A stretch of DNA of 64,000 nucleotides from Meghimatium bilineatum (GCA_034231615.1 CM067312.1:6373747-6437746), one strand, 5' to 3'. Positions 20,641-31,832 are shown, counted from the first letter of the stretch. Translations and numbers: made by a program. The notes: a model not told the origin generated them from the sequence alone.

Positions 20641-20948
20641 ATCTCTACATGAATCTCCCTCTATCTCTACATGAATCTCCCATTATCTCTACATGAATCT
20701 CCCTCTATCTCTACATGAATCTCCCTCTATCTCTACATGAATCTCCCTCTATCTCTACATGAATCTCCCTCTATCTCTACATGAATCTCCCTCTTTCTCT
20801 ACATGAATCTCCCTCTATCTCTACATGAATCTCCCTCTATCTCTACATGAATCTCCCTCTATCTCTACATGAATCTCCCTCTATCTCTACATGAATCTCC
20901 CTCTATCTCTACATGAATCTCCCTCTTTCTCTACATGAATCTCCATCT
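20641..20948. repeat. 22-bp minisatellite, about 14 copies
   Basis: Unit CTCTACATGAATCTCCCTCT plus AT. It is preceded (20390-20640) by a looser field of ATCTCCC/TCTATATCT phrases and followed by AT-rich DNA with TAA runs to about 21110. Confidence 0.95.
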
Positions 20949-21120
20949 TTATATATCTATATCAGAATATATATATAAATGCATGCATAAAAACAAATGT
21001 TCATATTTCAACTTTTCAATAACAGAACAAATTATATAATAATAAGAATTATTAAGGAATATAAGAAATATTATAAAATAATAATAATAATAAAAGTCAA
21101 GTCACCCCCTGCAGAAGCAT

Positions 21121-22016
21121 CAAATGAAGATCACAGCTCAACTCAACCAACTGCTATTTGCAGATGATTATTGTTTAATATACGAATCTGAAAATTAATT
21201 ACAGCTGCACATACACACACACACACTTGCTGCATACAACCTGCGAACAACACAACATGAAACTAAACACATCTACAACAGAGACTATGAAGATAAGCAG
21301 AACATCAGGCTAGTTAAATGTATATGTCAGTGGTACAAAACTAAAGCAAGTCCCAGAGTTTAAATAACTAGGAAGCATATTTACGGAGGATGGCAAACTC
21401 AACAGAGAGATTGAAACAAGGTGACAAAAAGCTAATGCTGTGACTTACCAGCTGTCACCAATACTTAGACAACAATCAATCTGTATGGCTGCAAAACAAC
21501 GATTGATAAACATTATTGTTATACCAACTCTGTGTTACCAATGTCAAACATGGTCCTTGACAAAGACACTAGCGAAAAAAGATGACAGTTTGTGAAATGA
21601 GATGTGTGAGGAAAACTAAAGGTCACGAGAAGAGACCGCCGGAGAAATGAAGATATCAGGAAAGAAGTCAAGACTATCCCACATCAAGACTATCCCACAT
21701 CAAGACTATCCCACATCAAGACTATCCCACATCAAGACTATCCCATATCAAGACTATCCCACATCAAGACGACATCGAGAGGCAGAAAACCAGATGGTTT
21801 GGTCACGTCATGAGAATGGAACCTGCGCAACCAGCCCTTCGTGCATACATCAGCGGAAGTTAGAGCTATAAGGCACGATTTAGACCAAGAACTAGACGGG
21901 CAGAGAAAATCAAAGAAACATTAAATAGACACGGGCTTACCGTGGCCAATGCATCTCAAATGATCAAAGACAAAAACTCTGAATTCTCTCACGACGCTTG
22001 GCAGCACAGGTGGTAA
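21121..22016 (+). pseudogene. LINE reverse transcriptase, C-terminal half, with internal array
   Basis: The plus strand begins LNQLLFADDYCLIYESEN; FADD is the reverse-transcriptase catalytic motif. After stops and frameshifts come TCEQHNMKLNTSTTETMKIS, FTEDGKLNREIETR, KANAVTYQLSPILRQQSI, IPTLCYQCQTWSLTKTLAKK, RRNEDIRKEVK, then RQKTRWFGHVMRMEPAQPAL, RAYISG, and ARFRPRTRRAEKIKETLNRH, GLTVANASQM. The motif order is collinear with the thumb and tail of an animal LINE polyprotein. It is broken by several stops. A 16-bp array sits between RKEVK and DIERQKTRWFG. The 3' end is near 22016. Confidence 0.85.
21668..21775 (+). repeat. 16-bp array inside a LINE
   Basis: About 6.5 copies of TCAAGACTATCCCACA, one with TATCAAG. 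Both sides continue in recognisable LINE coding sequence, so the array arose within the element. Confidence 0.95.
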
Positions 22017-22060
22017 TGACAATAGATAGAGTAACAGAACTTTAGAATTCTTCTTTTATT

Positions 22061-22577
22061 CGACTTCCATTCATCTATTTCTCTAATTGTATCTACTCAA
22101 TTTCCATTCATCTATTTCTCTAATTGTATCTACCCAATTTCCATTCATCTATTTCTCTAATTGTATCTACCCGATTTCCATTCTTCTATTTCTCTAATTG
22201 TATCTACCCAATTTCCATTCATCTATTTCTCTAATTGTATCTACCCAATTTCCATTCATCTATTTCTCTAATTGTATCTACCCAATTTCCATTCATCGAT
22301 TTCTCTAATTGTATCTACCCAATTTCCATTCATCTATTTCTCTAGTATCTACCCGACTTCCATTCATCTATTTCTCTATAGTCGCATCTACCCTACTTCC
22401 ATTCATCTATTTCTCTATAGTCGCATCTACCCGACTTCCATTCATCTATTTCTCTATAGTCGCATCTACCCGACTTCCATTCATCTATTTCTCTATAGTC
22501 GCATCTACCCGACTTCCATTCATCTATTTCTCTAGTATCTATCCGACTTCCATTCACCTATTTCTCTAGTATCTAGT
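22061..22577. repeat. 37/39-bp minisatellite, two subfamilies
   Basis: First block: TTCCATTCATCTATTTCTCT, AATTGTATCTACCCAAT (37 bp, about 7 copies). Second block: same start, then ATAGTCGCATCTACCCGAC (39 bp, about 5 copies). A short form (CTAGTATC) occurs at both ends of the second block. Confidence 0.95.
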
Positions 22578-22584
22578 TTCTTCT

Positions 22585-22690
22585 GTTTAGCAAGATATAA
22601 TACAGAGAAGAGAATTAATTGTTTCATGGTTTATAGCTTGACTGCGATATCATGTCCTTTCGGCTTGATACATCCGGCTTCAGTTACTCC
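22585..22690 (-). mobile_element. SINE-1 fragment
   Basis: CATGGTTTATAGCTTGACTG, CGATATCATGTCCTTTCGG, CTTGATACATCCGGCTTCAG matches the middle of SINE-1 at 44565-44645 in the same (minus) orientation. Both ends are lost. Confidence 0.65.
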
Positions 22691-22994
22691 ATCTTATAAG
22701 TTGCAAAATTGCTTGTTCGTGTGATTTGCCGTCTTTCTATTTCCCTCTTGATCTGTGTATACGTGGACAATGACGATCTTGTAATGTTTACTGCTGATTT
22801 TATGTGTTTATGTATTTTTCATACCCAATACCGTCTCTCACTCCCACAAGTCTCAGCCCAGAGTGCCAGATGTAATACTACCATAATGAAAGTATTAGCC
22901 ACCACATACTTCATATGTACAATTTAGCCACCACATACTTCATATGTACGATTTTATGAGAGTCTTTCTTCACCCAAGATCAGATACATGGAAC

Positions 22995-23310
22995 ACACTA
23001 TTCTTGTTGTTCGTCCATCACATGATGATGATGAATATTTGTTACTTCCACTTTTTAAAATTCACTTAGAGTAATTCCCCATGATTATGAGTTCGTAGAT
23101 GGCTAATAAACACTATTCTGGCCGCAAATTGGACAGTTCGGGCATGAGATAACCACTGTAAATAGTTTGTTGGTCTATCCGTGACTTTCTGGCTACTTTC
23201 TGCTGTTGAACTGCTGCATTCCTTCTCTCTTCACAAGATGATGCGCCGTTTATTGACTGTAGAGCGCCATGTAGATTGACTATATGGAGCAAAGCAGCAA
23301 GTGACAAACA
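22995..23310 (+). mobile_element. Dispersed repeat W, copy 1
   Basis: Aligns over about 300 bp with 52015-52345. Shared: TTGTTGTTCGTCCATCACAT, GATGATGATGA, TATGAGTTCGTAGATGGCTA, ATAA, TTGGACAGTT, ACTTTCTGGCTACTTTCTGC, CACAAGAT, GATTGACT-ATGTAG. No ORF or termini were recognised. Upstream (22890-22945) a 30-bp AGCCACCACATACTTCATAT duplication is present. Confidence 0.6.
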
Positions 23311-23407
23311 CCTGCAGATATTACTGCATGGCATTGAGACAAACACCTGCAGATATCACAGCATCGCATTGAGACAAACACCTGCAGATATCACAGCATC
23401 GCATTGA
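23303..23407. repeat. 35-bp tandem repeat, 3 copies
   Basis: Unit GACAAACACCTGCAGATATC, ACAGCATCGCATTGA. It starts at the 3' end of dispersed repeat W. Confidence 0.95.
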
Positions 23408-23434
23408 GACATAAGACCAACAAAACTCATGAGA

Positions 23435-23850
23435 CACTGGATGACCGATGAAGTCACAAATAACAAAAGCCACTGGATGACCGATAAAGTCACAAATAAG
23501 AGCCACTGGATTGACTAACGATGTCACAATTAACATCTGTCACTGGATGACTGATAAAGTCATAAATAACAAGAGCCACTGGATTGACTAACGATGTCAC
23601 AATTAACATCAGCCACTGGATGACCGATAAAGTCACAAATAAGAGCCACTGGATGACCGATAAAGTCACAAATAAGAGCCACTGGATGACCGATAAAGTC
23701 ACAAATAAGAGCCACTGGATGACCGATAAAGTCACAAATAAGAGCCACTGGATGACCGATAAAGTCATAAATAACAAGAACCACTGGATTGACTAACGAT
23801 GTCACAATTAACATCAGCCACTGGATTGACTAACGATGTCACAAATAAGC
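23435..23850. repeat. 33-bp minisatellite with higher-order pattern
   Basis: Main unit AGCCACTGGATGACCGATAA, AGTCACAAATAAG (33 bp), alternating with longer units containing TTGACTAACGATGTCACAAT, TAACATC. The long variant recurs near both ends. About 12 units. Frames on the minus strand are by-products. Confidence 0.95.
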
Positions 23851-24000
23851 AACACATATTATGTATCAACAGATGCAGTTAGAAGGTATGCGACGTATGG
23901 TCGATATGGTCGATAGATATTTCCTTGTCTATGGTTAGAATATGCGTATATAATATATACAAGAAACTAGTGGAATATAGAAATCAAAAGAAGTTTTCTA

Positions 24001-24558
24001 CCAACACAGAACCAGATCTACCAACACAGAACCAGATCTACCAACACAGAACCAGATCTACCAACACAGAACCAGATCTACCGACACAGAACCAGATCTA
24101 CCGACACAGAACCAGATCTACCGACACAGAACCAGATCTACCAACACAGAACCAGATCTACCAACACAGAACCAGATCTACCAACACAGAACCAGATATA
24201 CCAACACAGAACCAGATCTACCAACACAGAACCAGATATACCAACACAGAACCAGATCTACCAACACAGAACCAGATCTACCAACACAGAACCAGATCTA
24301 TCAACACAGAACCAGATCTACCAACACAGAACCAGATCTACCAACACAGAACCAGATCTACCAACACAGAACCAGATCTACCAACACAGAACCAGATCTA
24401 CCAACACAGAACCAGATCTACCAACACAGAACCAGATCTACCAACACAGAATCAGATCTACCAACACAGAACCAGATCTACCAACACAGAATCAGATCTA
24501 CCAACACAGAACCAGATCTACCAACACAGAACCAGATCTACCAACACAGAACCAGATC
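24001..24558. repeat. 20-bp minisatellite, about 28 copies
   Basis: Unit CCAACACAGAACCAGATCTA, with G/A in CCGAC and TATA/TCTA variants. The 20-bp period cycles through all three frames, giving a 250-codon open frame (23925-24677) of a 20-residue protein period. I see no start context, no homolog and no conserved flank that would make this a gene. Confidence 0.97.
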
Positions 24559-24639
24559 AGTCTGTGAGTTACAGGTTGAAAAAATGGCATGACGAATATG
24601 CAATCGGATCACCCATGGGCATCTGCATGTTCCCAGATG

Positions 24640-24770
24640 ATGATCTGACGACTAACTACAATGAAATCCCCATATAGCGTGTACTTTTATAGCACTTCTC
24701 CCGATATAACAACACTTTTCAAAATCCCCAATTATATTTATTCTTTATTATTTCTACTGCACTTAGATAA
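24640..24770 (+). mobile_element. Dispersed repeat Y, copy 2
   Basis: CCATATAGCGTGTACTTTTA, ATATAACAACACTTTTCAAA, ATCCCCAATTATATTTATTC match 3690-3830 and, for the last part, 53580-53625. Followed by a CA run. From 24780 to 25554 there is no recognisable gene. Confidence 0.55.
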
Positions 24771-25554
24771 TTTGTGTTATTACACACACACACGTGCTCA
24801 AATAAATCCCAATAAAATGAATTCTTGCTTCGATGCAAGTGACCAGGGTTGTCAGCATTTAGAAATTTCGAGGCATAATCTCACAAACTGTGCCATTTTG
24901 TCTCCGGCAATGAAATTTATGTTTGATCAGTATTTTTAAAAATAATTGGTAATATGAAAATCTATTAAAAGTTCGGAATTTGATCATTTTATAGCCATAT
25001 TTTAGCTGAATTTACTAGAACAAAAATCTATTTCAACAGTTTGGCAACTCTTGACCAAGTCTACAATAACATCACGTGTTCAGATAATGTAATTATCTCT
25101 GTCTGGTCTCATGCTGATGATGTGTTGCAGTTAAACGGTTTGCGTTTAGAAGAATTCGAGTTTGTTAATAACTAAGACACTCCTTGCGTGATTTGTCACG
25201 TGAGAAAAATGCTATAAATACATTGTTTCTTGTTTTCCTTATGATACAAGTGTTCGCATGTATGTTCCTGTTCCCATGTTTTTGAGCGAGTATGTTGTTT
25301 GGGATTCACAACGGGAGATAATTAAACTTCATTTTCATGTGGGTGTGTCCTTACGCACGCTCGTGCAGGAAGCGTGAGACGTTCACCAATCAGATAAGAG
25401 AACACAGTTTATGAATGGCGACAATTAAAATATTTTCTCACGATCGTAAGCAATAGATTTATTTATAAAATAAACTCTACGATTGCAGTTTATATTATGT
25501 TGTCTGTGAAGGATGGCCATTCATTTGACTACTCTAAGGAGTAAACCGTTGTTC

Positions 25555-25790
25555 AGTGCTCTTTTTGAAATCATTGTTAGATATTATCTATGACCTACGT
25601 CGATCCTCGCTCCGCGAATACTGGATATCGACATGCTCATTTCTCTCAAAATCCCCTGCTCGTACGAGCTCAGGAAGAGCACTATATATCTGCTCGTTCC
25701 ATAGGCTGACCATCTGTTATGGTGACGATGCTAACTAACTGGTCGGCCCGTTCGTTTCCCTTCAAACCCGCGTGTTTCTAACACAGATAA
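25555..25790 (-). pseudogene. LINE RNase H fragment
   Basis: On the minus strand, from about 25784 downward: HAGLKGNERADQLVSIVTIT, DGQPMERADI, then stop. After a shift come PELVRAGDFERNEHVDI, QYSRSEDRRR. H-x-G-(x)2-G-N-E-x-A-D is the hallmark of the C-terminal end of the RNase H domain of LINE polyproteins; the H and D are active-site residues. The rest of the domain and the element are missing, and a stop interrupts it. From 25800 to 26326 no gene is seen. Confidence 0.75.
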
Positions 25791-26399
25791 GCGTTATTTC
25801 CTGCAGTAATGCCCACATTTCTCTCTCTCTATCTCTCGACTCCACCCATCCCCTAAGTACATCACCTGGTTTGACTTTCTAAATCATATTCATTAAGTCA
25901 CTTAGTATGCACACACGGAAATAGGCTTAGGATACCAGCCACTGTAGTGCCTGCGTTATGTCAAATAATTCCATCATTGGAAGAGCACTGAACCAACTTA
26001 GGACCGGAACCATCAATCGTTACACGCTGATAATTTACTGAAGTGGGTTTCTGAACACCCACGGACATGTCCGGTGTGCGAAGATCAACATACCTAACCT
26101 AACCGAAACCGCTGTTGAGATCAGTTATACTTAATTACGAGGCTGTAACTTCATAAACACGTGTCCATTACTTAATGACACGATAGAATTACATGCAGTT
26201 GTGACTGAATCTAAAAATGTCAGAACTCCTGGGGAAGAACATTCAATTACTTCTGTGGTTTTATTTTCTTATTATTACTGTTTTTCGTCCGCAAACACGT
26301 TTTTGACATAATACAATAATTTTCAGCAGTGGTTCTGAAACTTTTTGGCCTTTGTCCCCCTTTTTGAGGCATATTTTCTTCCGTCGCCCTTCTGATGCC

Positions 26400-26460
26400 G
26401 GAAATAGGTCATTCACTAACTGGTCGGCGCGTTCGTTTCCCTTCAAACCGTGTTTTCAAG
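26400..26460 (-). pseudogene. Second LINE RNase H scrap
   Basis: Minus-strand reading HGLKGNERADQLVNDLFP repeats the motif of 25555-25790. The two share GGGAAACGAACG-GCCGACC, so they derive from the same LINE family. Too short to say more. Confidence 0.6.
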
Positions 26461-26494
26461 AAGTTTAAAGCTTTATCTCTATAATTGTTGTTTA

Positions 26495-26655
26495 CCACCG
26501 AGGATGGATGTGTCAGGCCATTAGTCTGAAATAATACTGAGACACAACCCATTTCCATTCTCTGGACTACATCCTGCTGGAAATCTAGTAGGACCATTGT
26601 CCAGCTGCAAGAGAAAACCTGCGGGAATTTCAGAACGAAAGCCGAAGAAAAAGTT
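26495..26655 (+). mobile_element. SINE-2 copy, near complete
   Basis: GGATGTGTCAGGCCATTAGT, GAGACACAACCCATTTCC, ATTCTCTGGACTACATCCTG, AAATCTAGTAGGACCATTGT, CCAGCTGCAAGAG, CGGGAATTTCAGAACGAAAG, CCGAAGAAAAAG. A useful single-copy reference for the expanded copy at 7118-7845. Confidence 0.75.
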
Positions 26656-26682
26656 ATTATTTTTCGTTTAAGTAGTTACCCT

Positions 26683-28497
26683 TCTGTCGCACCACTTAAC
26701 GGTTCTGTCGCACAATTGAAGGGGTCCGTGGCAACACTGGAAGGGTCTGTGGCACCATTGACAGGGTCCGTGGCAACACTGGAAGGGTCTGTGGCACCAT
26801 TGACAGGGTCCGTGGCAACACTGGAAGGGTCTGTGGCACCATTGACAGGGTCCGTGGCAACACTGGAAGGGTCTGTGGCACCATTGACAGGGTCCGTGGC
26901 AACACTGGAAGGGTCTGTGGCACCATTGACAGGGTCCGTGGCAACACTGGAAGGGTCTGTGGCACCATTGACAGGATCCGTGGCAACACTGGAAGGGTCT
27001 GTGGTACCATTGACAGGGTCCGTGGCAACACTGGAAGGGTCTGTGGTACCATTGACAGGGTCCGTGGCAACACTGGAAGGGTCTGTGGCACCATTGACAG
27101 GGTCCGTGGCAACACTGGAAGGGTCTGTGGCACCATTGACAGGGTCCGTGGCAACACTGGAAGGGTCTGTGGTACCATTGACAGGGTCCGTGGCAACACT
27201 GGAAGGGTCTGTGGTACCATTGACAGGGTCCGTGGCAACACTGGAAGGGTCTGTGGCACCATTGACAGGGTCCGTGGCAACACTGGAAGGGTCTGTGGCA
27301 CCATTGACAGGGTCCGTGGCAACACTGGAAGGGTCTGTGGCACCATTGACAGGATCCGTGGCAACACTGGAAGGGTCTGTGGTACCATTGACAGGGTCCG
27401 TGGCAACACTGGAAGGGTCTGTGGTACCATTGACAGGGTCCGTGGCAACACTGGAAGGGTCTGTGGCACCATTGACAGGGTCCGTGGCAACACTGGAAGG
27501 GTCTGTGGCACCATTGACAGGGTCCGTGGCAACACTGGAAGGGTCTGTGGCACCATTGACAGGATCCGTGGCAACACTGGAAGGGTCTGTGGTACCATTG
27601 ACAGGGTCCGTGGCAACACTGGAAGGGTCTGTGGTACCATTGACAGGGTCCGTGGCAACACTGGAAGGGTCTGTGGCACCATTGACAGGGTCCGTGGCAA
27701 CACTGGAAGGGTCTGTGGCACCATTGACAGGGTCCGTGGCAACACTGGAAGGGTCTGTGGCACCATTGACAGGGTCCGTGGCAACACTGGAAGGGTCTGT
27801 GGCACCATTGACAGGGTCCGTGGCAACACTGGAAGGGTCTGTGGCACCATTGACAGGATCCGTGGCAACACTGGAAGGGTCTGTGGTACCATTGACAGGG
27901 TCCGTGGCAACACTGGAAGGGTCTGTGGTACCATTGACAGGGTCCGTGGCAACACTGGAAGGGTCTGTGGCACCATTGACAGGGTCCGTGGCAACACTGG
28001 AAGGGTCTGTGGCACCATTGACAGGGTCCGTGGCAACACTGGAAGGGTCTGTGGCACCATTGACAGGATCCGTGGCAACACTGGAAGGGTCTGTGGTACC
28101 ATTGACAGGGTCCGTGGCAACACTGGAAGGGTCTGTGGCACCATTGACAGGGTCCGTGGCAACACTGGAAGGGTCTGTGGCACCATTGACAGGGTCCGTG
28201 GCAACACTGGAAGGGTCTGTGGCACCATTGACAGGGTCCGTGGCAACACTGGAAGGGTCTGTGGCACCATTGACAGGGTCCGTGGCAACACTGGAAGGGT
28301 CTGTGGCACCATTGACAGGGTCCGTGGCAACACTGGAAGGGTCTGTGGCACCATTGACAGGGTCCGTGGCAACACTGGAAGGGTCTGTGGCACCATTGAC
28401 AGGGTCCGTGGCAACACTGGAAGGGTCTGTGGCACCATTGACAGGATCCGTGGCAACACTGGAAGGGTCTGTGGCAACACTGGATGGATCTGTGGTT
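26683..28497. repeat. 42-bp (2 x 21) minisatellite, about 43 copies
   Basis: Two 21-bp halves alternate: GTCCGTGGCAACACTGGAAG G and GTCTGTGGCACCATTGACAG G. The second half has a GGTACC variant and the first a GGATCC variant. The order of variants repeats with a period of mainly five units (about 210 bp), which is a higher-order repeat. The first units (CTGTCGCACCACTTAACGGT) are degenerate 21-mers. Because 21 is a multiple of three and the unit lacks stops, frames over 600 codons are open on both strands. On plus it would read GSVATLEGSVAPLT. Confidence 0.97.
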
Positions 28498-28585
28498 CCA
28501 AATTTCAAATTTGTTCTTCGTGGCCATCCTGTAAGTTTCCGTGGTCCCAGGGAGAAGGGCGTATAGTCCGCTTTGAGAACCACTG

Positions 28586-29889
28586 ATTTAGAACTTTCGA
28601 TATGTCCTCATTTTCTCACAGATACATGATATTTTCAGCTACGTATGCTTGAGACTCGAGTGCGAAAGAAACATTACGAGATGGACAGATTATAGTCTAG
28701 CAGAGTGCTCCAGAAATCAAGAGACAGGGAATGTGGAGGTCCGTTGCACGTTTACCTTCCATCCGAGTTCTTCACTCAACCAGAGTGCTTGTGGTACATT
28801 CTAGAATCAGGACCGCTTCTTAGAGGTAGTGTAAGATCATGTCCAACTCCAAATCGGTTGATCAAGATATCTGACCTAGCATTCACCCCATCATGTTTCG
28901 TATCAATGAAGAATGTTTGACGCACACGAAATTAAAATTAAGCTTGTTTCCAAGATTACGGAACCGAAGTCCAAGTCCGTAAAGCCGGTGTTGCAACAGA
29001 GGTTTTGGAAATAACCACATATTGCCATGTAAAAAAAATCCCAAATTGGATAACCCAGATCACCCTGAAATAAACCCAGATTATTATTGAATATAAATAA
29101 GGCCAGTGCCAGAAATCTAACCCTGAGGTATTCGTGACCAGTTTACCAGAATCGCGGCCTCCACTATTTTTTGATGGCTGTAAAGCCCTGATATAAAGAC
29201 ATTAGACTAATGTCCTCAAATGAAAGGATCATACTTCACCATAAGTAGTTAGTTTATTTAACGGAGGAGAGTATACCTAAGCAAAACAAAGGTCAATCGT
29301 TCTTTTTCGTGCGCAAAATTGCATCGTTTCCATGAAATTTTTGTGAATTTTTTTTTTGGAAATTGTTGAGGATGTGGGGTTGTTATTCCAGTTTTTTATT
29401 TAAATTCCTACGATTTTCTTTTTTATATATAAAAACTAATATTACGGCACAATTTTACTAAAATTACCCTAGCATCCCAGACGGCGTCCTAAAACCCCAG
29501 ATCCTGTGGGGGGAAAAACACCAGCTGTGGCATGCCTCGGTAAAAAGTTCAGCTTGGATAGAGGAAGCGTGTGATCCAAGTCAGTAAAGGAGTGGTATAG
29601 AAGTGACAACACTTGTGCGTATTTATAAATGGTGTACATATAGCACCTCCTTAAATGTGTATACAGGTATACGGGAGTTGTCATTCTCATTTTGAACAAG
29701 CACAGATCATGTTAGAAGTTATCAGATGTACATGCAGCCTGGGGAGACAGTGAGTACGCCAGTTGTAGTGTGTTGTGTGCGTGTGTGTGTCACCAGTTGT
29801 TGTAATTGTGTGAGTACATATTTCATTAGACAATCTGATGAGTGAACAGTTCGTGTATTAGTAACGTCAGCAAACCGGTTCATGGGATA
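28586..29889. other. No recognisable feature
   Basis: Small frames of 60-76 codons (28705-28920 plus, 29469-29699 minus) have no family signature. The DNA lacks tandem repetition and known repeat blocks apart from a TG run near 29775. It is the longest plain stretch in the first half of the window. Confidence 0.4.
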
Positions 29890-30290
29890 GTAAAGTGTAA
29901 ACGGATTATGTTGATAGTCTTATCTTTTGTCTGTTCTTTGCTTTTGCTGTAAGACGACGCAGGGTGGAATGATGAGCGAAATACAGGATATGCAGTAATA
30001 TTTTGACGTCTTAGAATGTTGGTAACTCCCTCAATCCCCCTTCTTCTTGATCTTCTCCTGTATCTTACTGTTTCCGTTTGCATGTTGTATGCTCTTGCCG
30101 CTGAAATAAGGGTTCATTCTCATGAAATAGCCGAACCATTTCACTCTCAGTTATTCAATATATCTGACCACTGATGTTGGTCCAACAGTTCTTGTAATCT
30201 CTTCATTCCTCACATGATCTCTTCTTGTTTTGTTTACCGCTTCTCTTAGACATCCTATTGTACATTAGTAAGCTTTCTGTCTTGTTCTTT
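29890..30290 (-). pseudogene. LINE ORF C-terminal fragment
   Basis: On minus, one frame gives WFGYFMRMNP near 30105-30140, the next AARAYNMQTETVRYRRRSRR, RGIEGVTNILRRQNITAYPV, FRSSFHP. This is the same order (WFGHVMRM, RAY..., RGRPRKRW-type basic block) as at 21780-21960. Frame changes show decay. The 3' end is near 29890. Confidence 0.7.
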
Positions 30291-30551
30291 TGTTGTTGTC
30301 CCTGTCTCACATTGATAACTGTGAGTTTTATTAAACAGTTGGTTTAAAACTGAATTTATAATGTACCTTTTAGTTGCCTCGGGATAGATCTGTGTTACAA
30401 AATTGATGTAAATTCATAATTAATGCATTTGTCTTTTTATATTGATAGAAACGTTAGTGAAACAATTCTAGTGATAATAACATGAGTGAAACAATTCTAG
30501 TGATAATAACAGGAGTGAATATATTCTATTGTTAAATTTATGTGCTGAAAT

Positions 30552-30692
30552 GTAGCCGCGAGCTTAGTACAAAATATAGCTGTGATAGTAGTACAAAATA
30601 TAGCTGTGATCGTAGTACAAAATATAGCTGTGATCCTAGTACAAAATGTAGCCGTAACCGTAGTACAAATGTGGCCGTGACCGTAGTACAAA
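30552..30692. repeat. 24-bp minisatellite, about 6 copies
   Basis: Unit GTAGTACAAAATATAGCTGT plus GATC, with later GCCGTAACC variants. Upstream at 30458-30515 there is a 31-bp duplication (GTGAAACAATTCTAGTGATA). Confidence 0.9.
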
Positions 30693-30969
30693 ATCTAATA
30701 CACAGTTATATATGCCAACAGTTATTGTTTATATATAATCATACCATATTTTAGCACATACATTTCCACATACTATATTTTAGCACATACATTTCGGGAT
30801 CAATGAGCGCCAGTCTTATGGAGGATATCAGTTGTTCCATTATTTCTCCGTTTGTCTCGTTTCACGTGTATGCAGCTATGTTTTTGTATATTCCTTGTCC
30901 GTATTGTTTCCCCTCTGACCTAGTTTCAACCCTTCCTGTCCATCATTACATTTAATTCGGCCTTGAGAA

Positions 30970-31118
30970 CGTCTATAGTGTCGCTCTTACTTGTCGTTTA
31001 CTGTTGCGTATGTAGTCTTGATAAAGGCTTTTTGGTCTAAACGTCGATTTGTGTATGTAATTATGTGTGTTTCCAGTGATTGGCAAAATTTCATTACCCT
31101 GTTCCTAGCTTTCAAATA
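30970..31118 (+). mobile_element. Dispersed repeat P (Penelope-like end), copy 1
   Basis: Contains TCTTGATAAAGGCTTTTTGG, TCTAAACGTCGATTTGTGTA, and ends GCAAAATTTCATTACCCTGT, TCCTAG. Three other copies are at 44805-44957, 57772-57915 and 59475-59640 (minus strand). The central TGATAAAGGC(T)nGGTC-AAACGTC resembles the CUGANGA...GAAAC hammerhead-type motif in ends of Penelope-like elements, but lacks the exact catalytic bases. Assignment is tentative. Confidence 0.5.
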
Positions 31119-31419
31119 ACCTGTTAAATTAGCCCACATATAAAATTGACATTTAAATCTCACCTGATTCTGCCTAACATAAGGTGGCACTTTTCACCTG
31201 GTTACAGGTGGCAATAGAAGCAGGTGGTAGCTGCACCTGGAATACGAATGCACAGTCAGCATGTAACCGTGTGTTTGTGGCGGGCAAATTAGAAACATAA
31301 TTTTCAAATTAACTTTTTACATAGTTTGTATTTGATATCGTGTTTCTGACCAGAGATGTGCGGCTTATGGTTTGTCTTATTCTTACTATTCATGTGAGTT
31401 GTTCTCGTGATGTGATTCT

Positions 31420-31832
31420 TATTCTTTATGTGAAATATTTCCCTGTATGTGATTTTTGTTGTTTATGTCATTCTTTGTCTTATGTGATTTTTAAAAATAT
31501 TTGTATGATTCTTACATTTTTATGTGATTCTTTCTCCTTGTGTGATTCTTACACTTTTATGTGATTCTTTCTCCTTGTGCGATTCTTACACTTTTATGTG
31601 ATTCTTTCTCCTTGTGTGATTCTTACATTTTTATGTGATTCATATTTTTACATAATCCTTTCTCTTCATGTGATTCCTTCTATTTATGCGAAACTTACTT
31701 TTTATGTGATTCCTCTTGTTTTGTATGTGATTCCTCTTGTTCTTTATGTGATACATCTTACTCTGTAAGTGATTCTTATTTTTTATGTGATTTTTACACT
31801 TTATGTGATTCTTACACTTTATGTGATTCTTA
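31420..31832. repeat. Irregular TTATGTGATTCTT repeat
   Basis: Repeated TTTTATGTGATTCTTTCTCC and TTGTGTGATTCTTACAC phrases, about 35 bp apart in 31490-31640 and shorter (15-28 bp) elsewhere. A loose array that has drifted. 31119-31419 shows nothing recognisable. Confidence 0.7.

Larger units (their letters stand above)
26327..28585. mobile_element. hAT-like terminal repeats enclosing an array
   Basis: CAGTGGTTCTGAAAC at the left and, reverse-complemented, CAGTGGTTCTCAAAG at the right are typical hAT-family ends. The 8-bp flanks (ATTTTCAG, ATTTAGAA) match at only 5 positions, so the duplication is not proven. Inside lie a LINE scrap, a SINE-2 and a 1.8-kb 42-bp array. No transposase is present. 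It may be one MITE swollen by insertions and by array growth, or two half-elements. Confidence 0.5.

Noticed and set aside
24001..24558. Possible CRISPR-like array
   Set aside because: Direct repeats have no unique spacers between them; this is a minisatellite. The same holds for the other arrays here.
23925..24677. 250-codon frame with TEPDLPTQNQIYQHRTRS period
   Set aside because: A 20-bp unit (not 3n) gives a 20-residue period by cycling through the frames. Not evidence of a protein.
26668..28583. Five overlapping frames of over 600 codons on both strands
   Set aside because: All lie in the 42-bp array. A stop-free 21-bp half-unit keeps frames open on both strands, and nothing outside the array supports coding.
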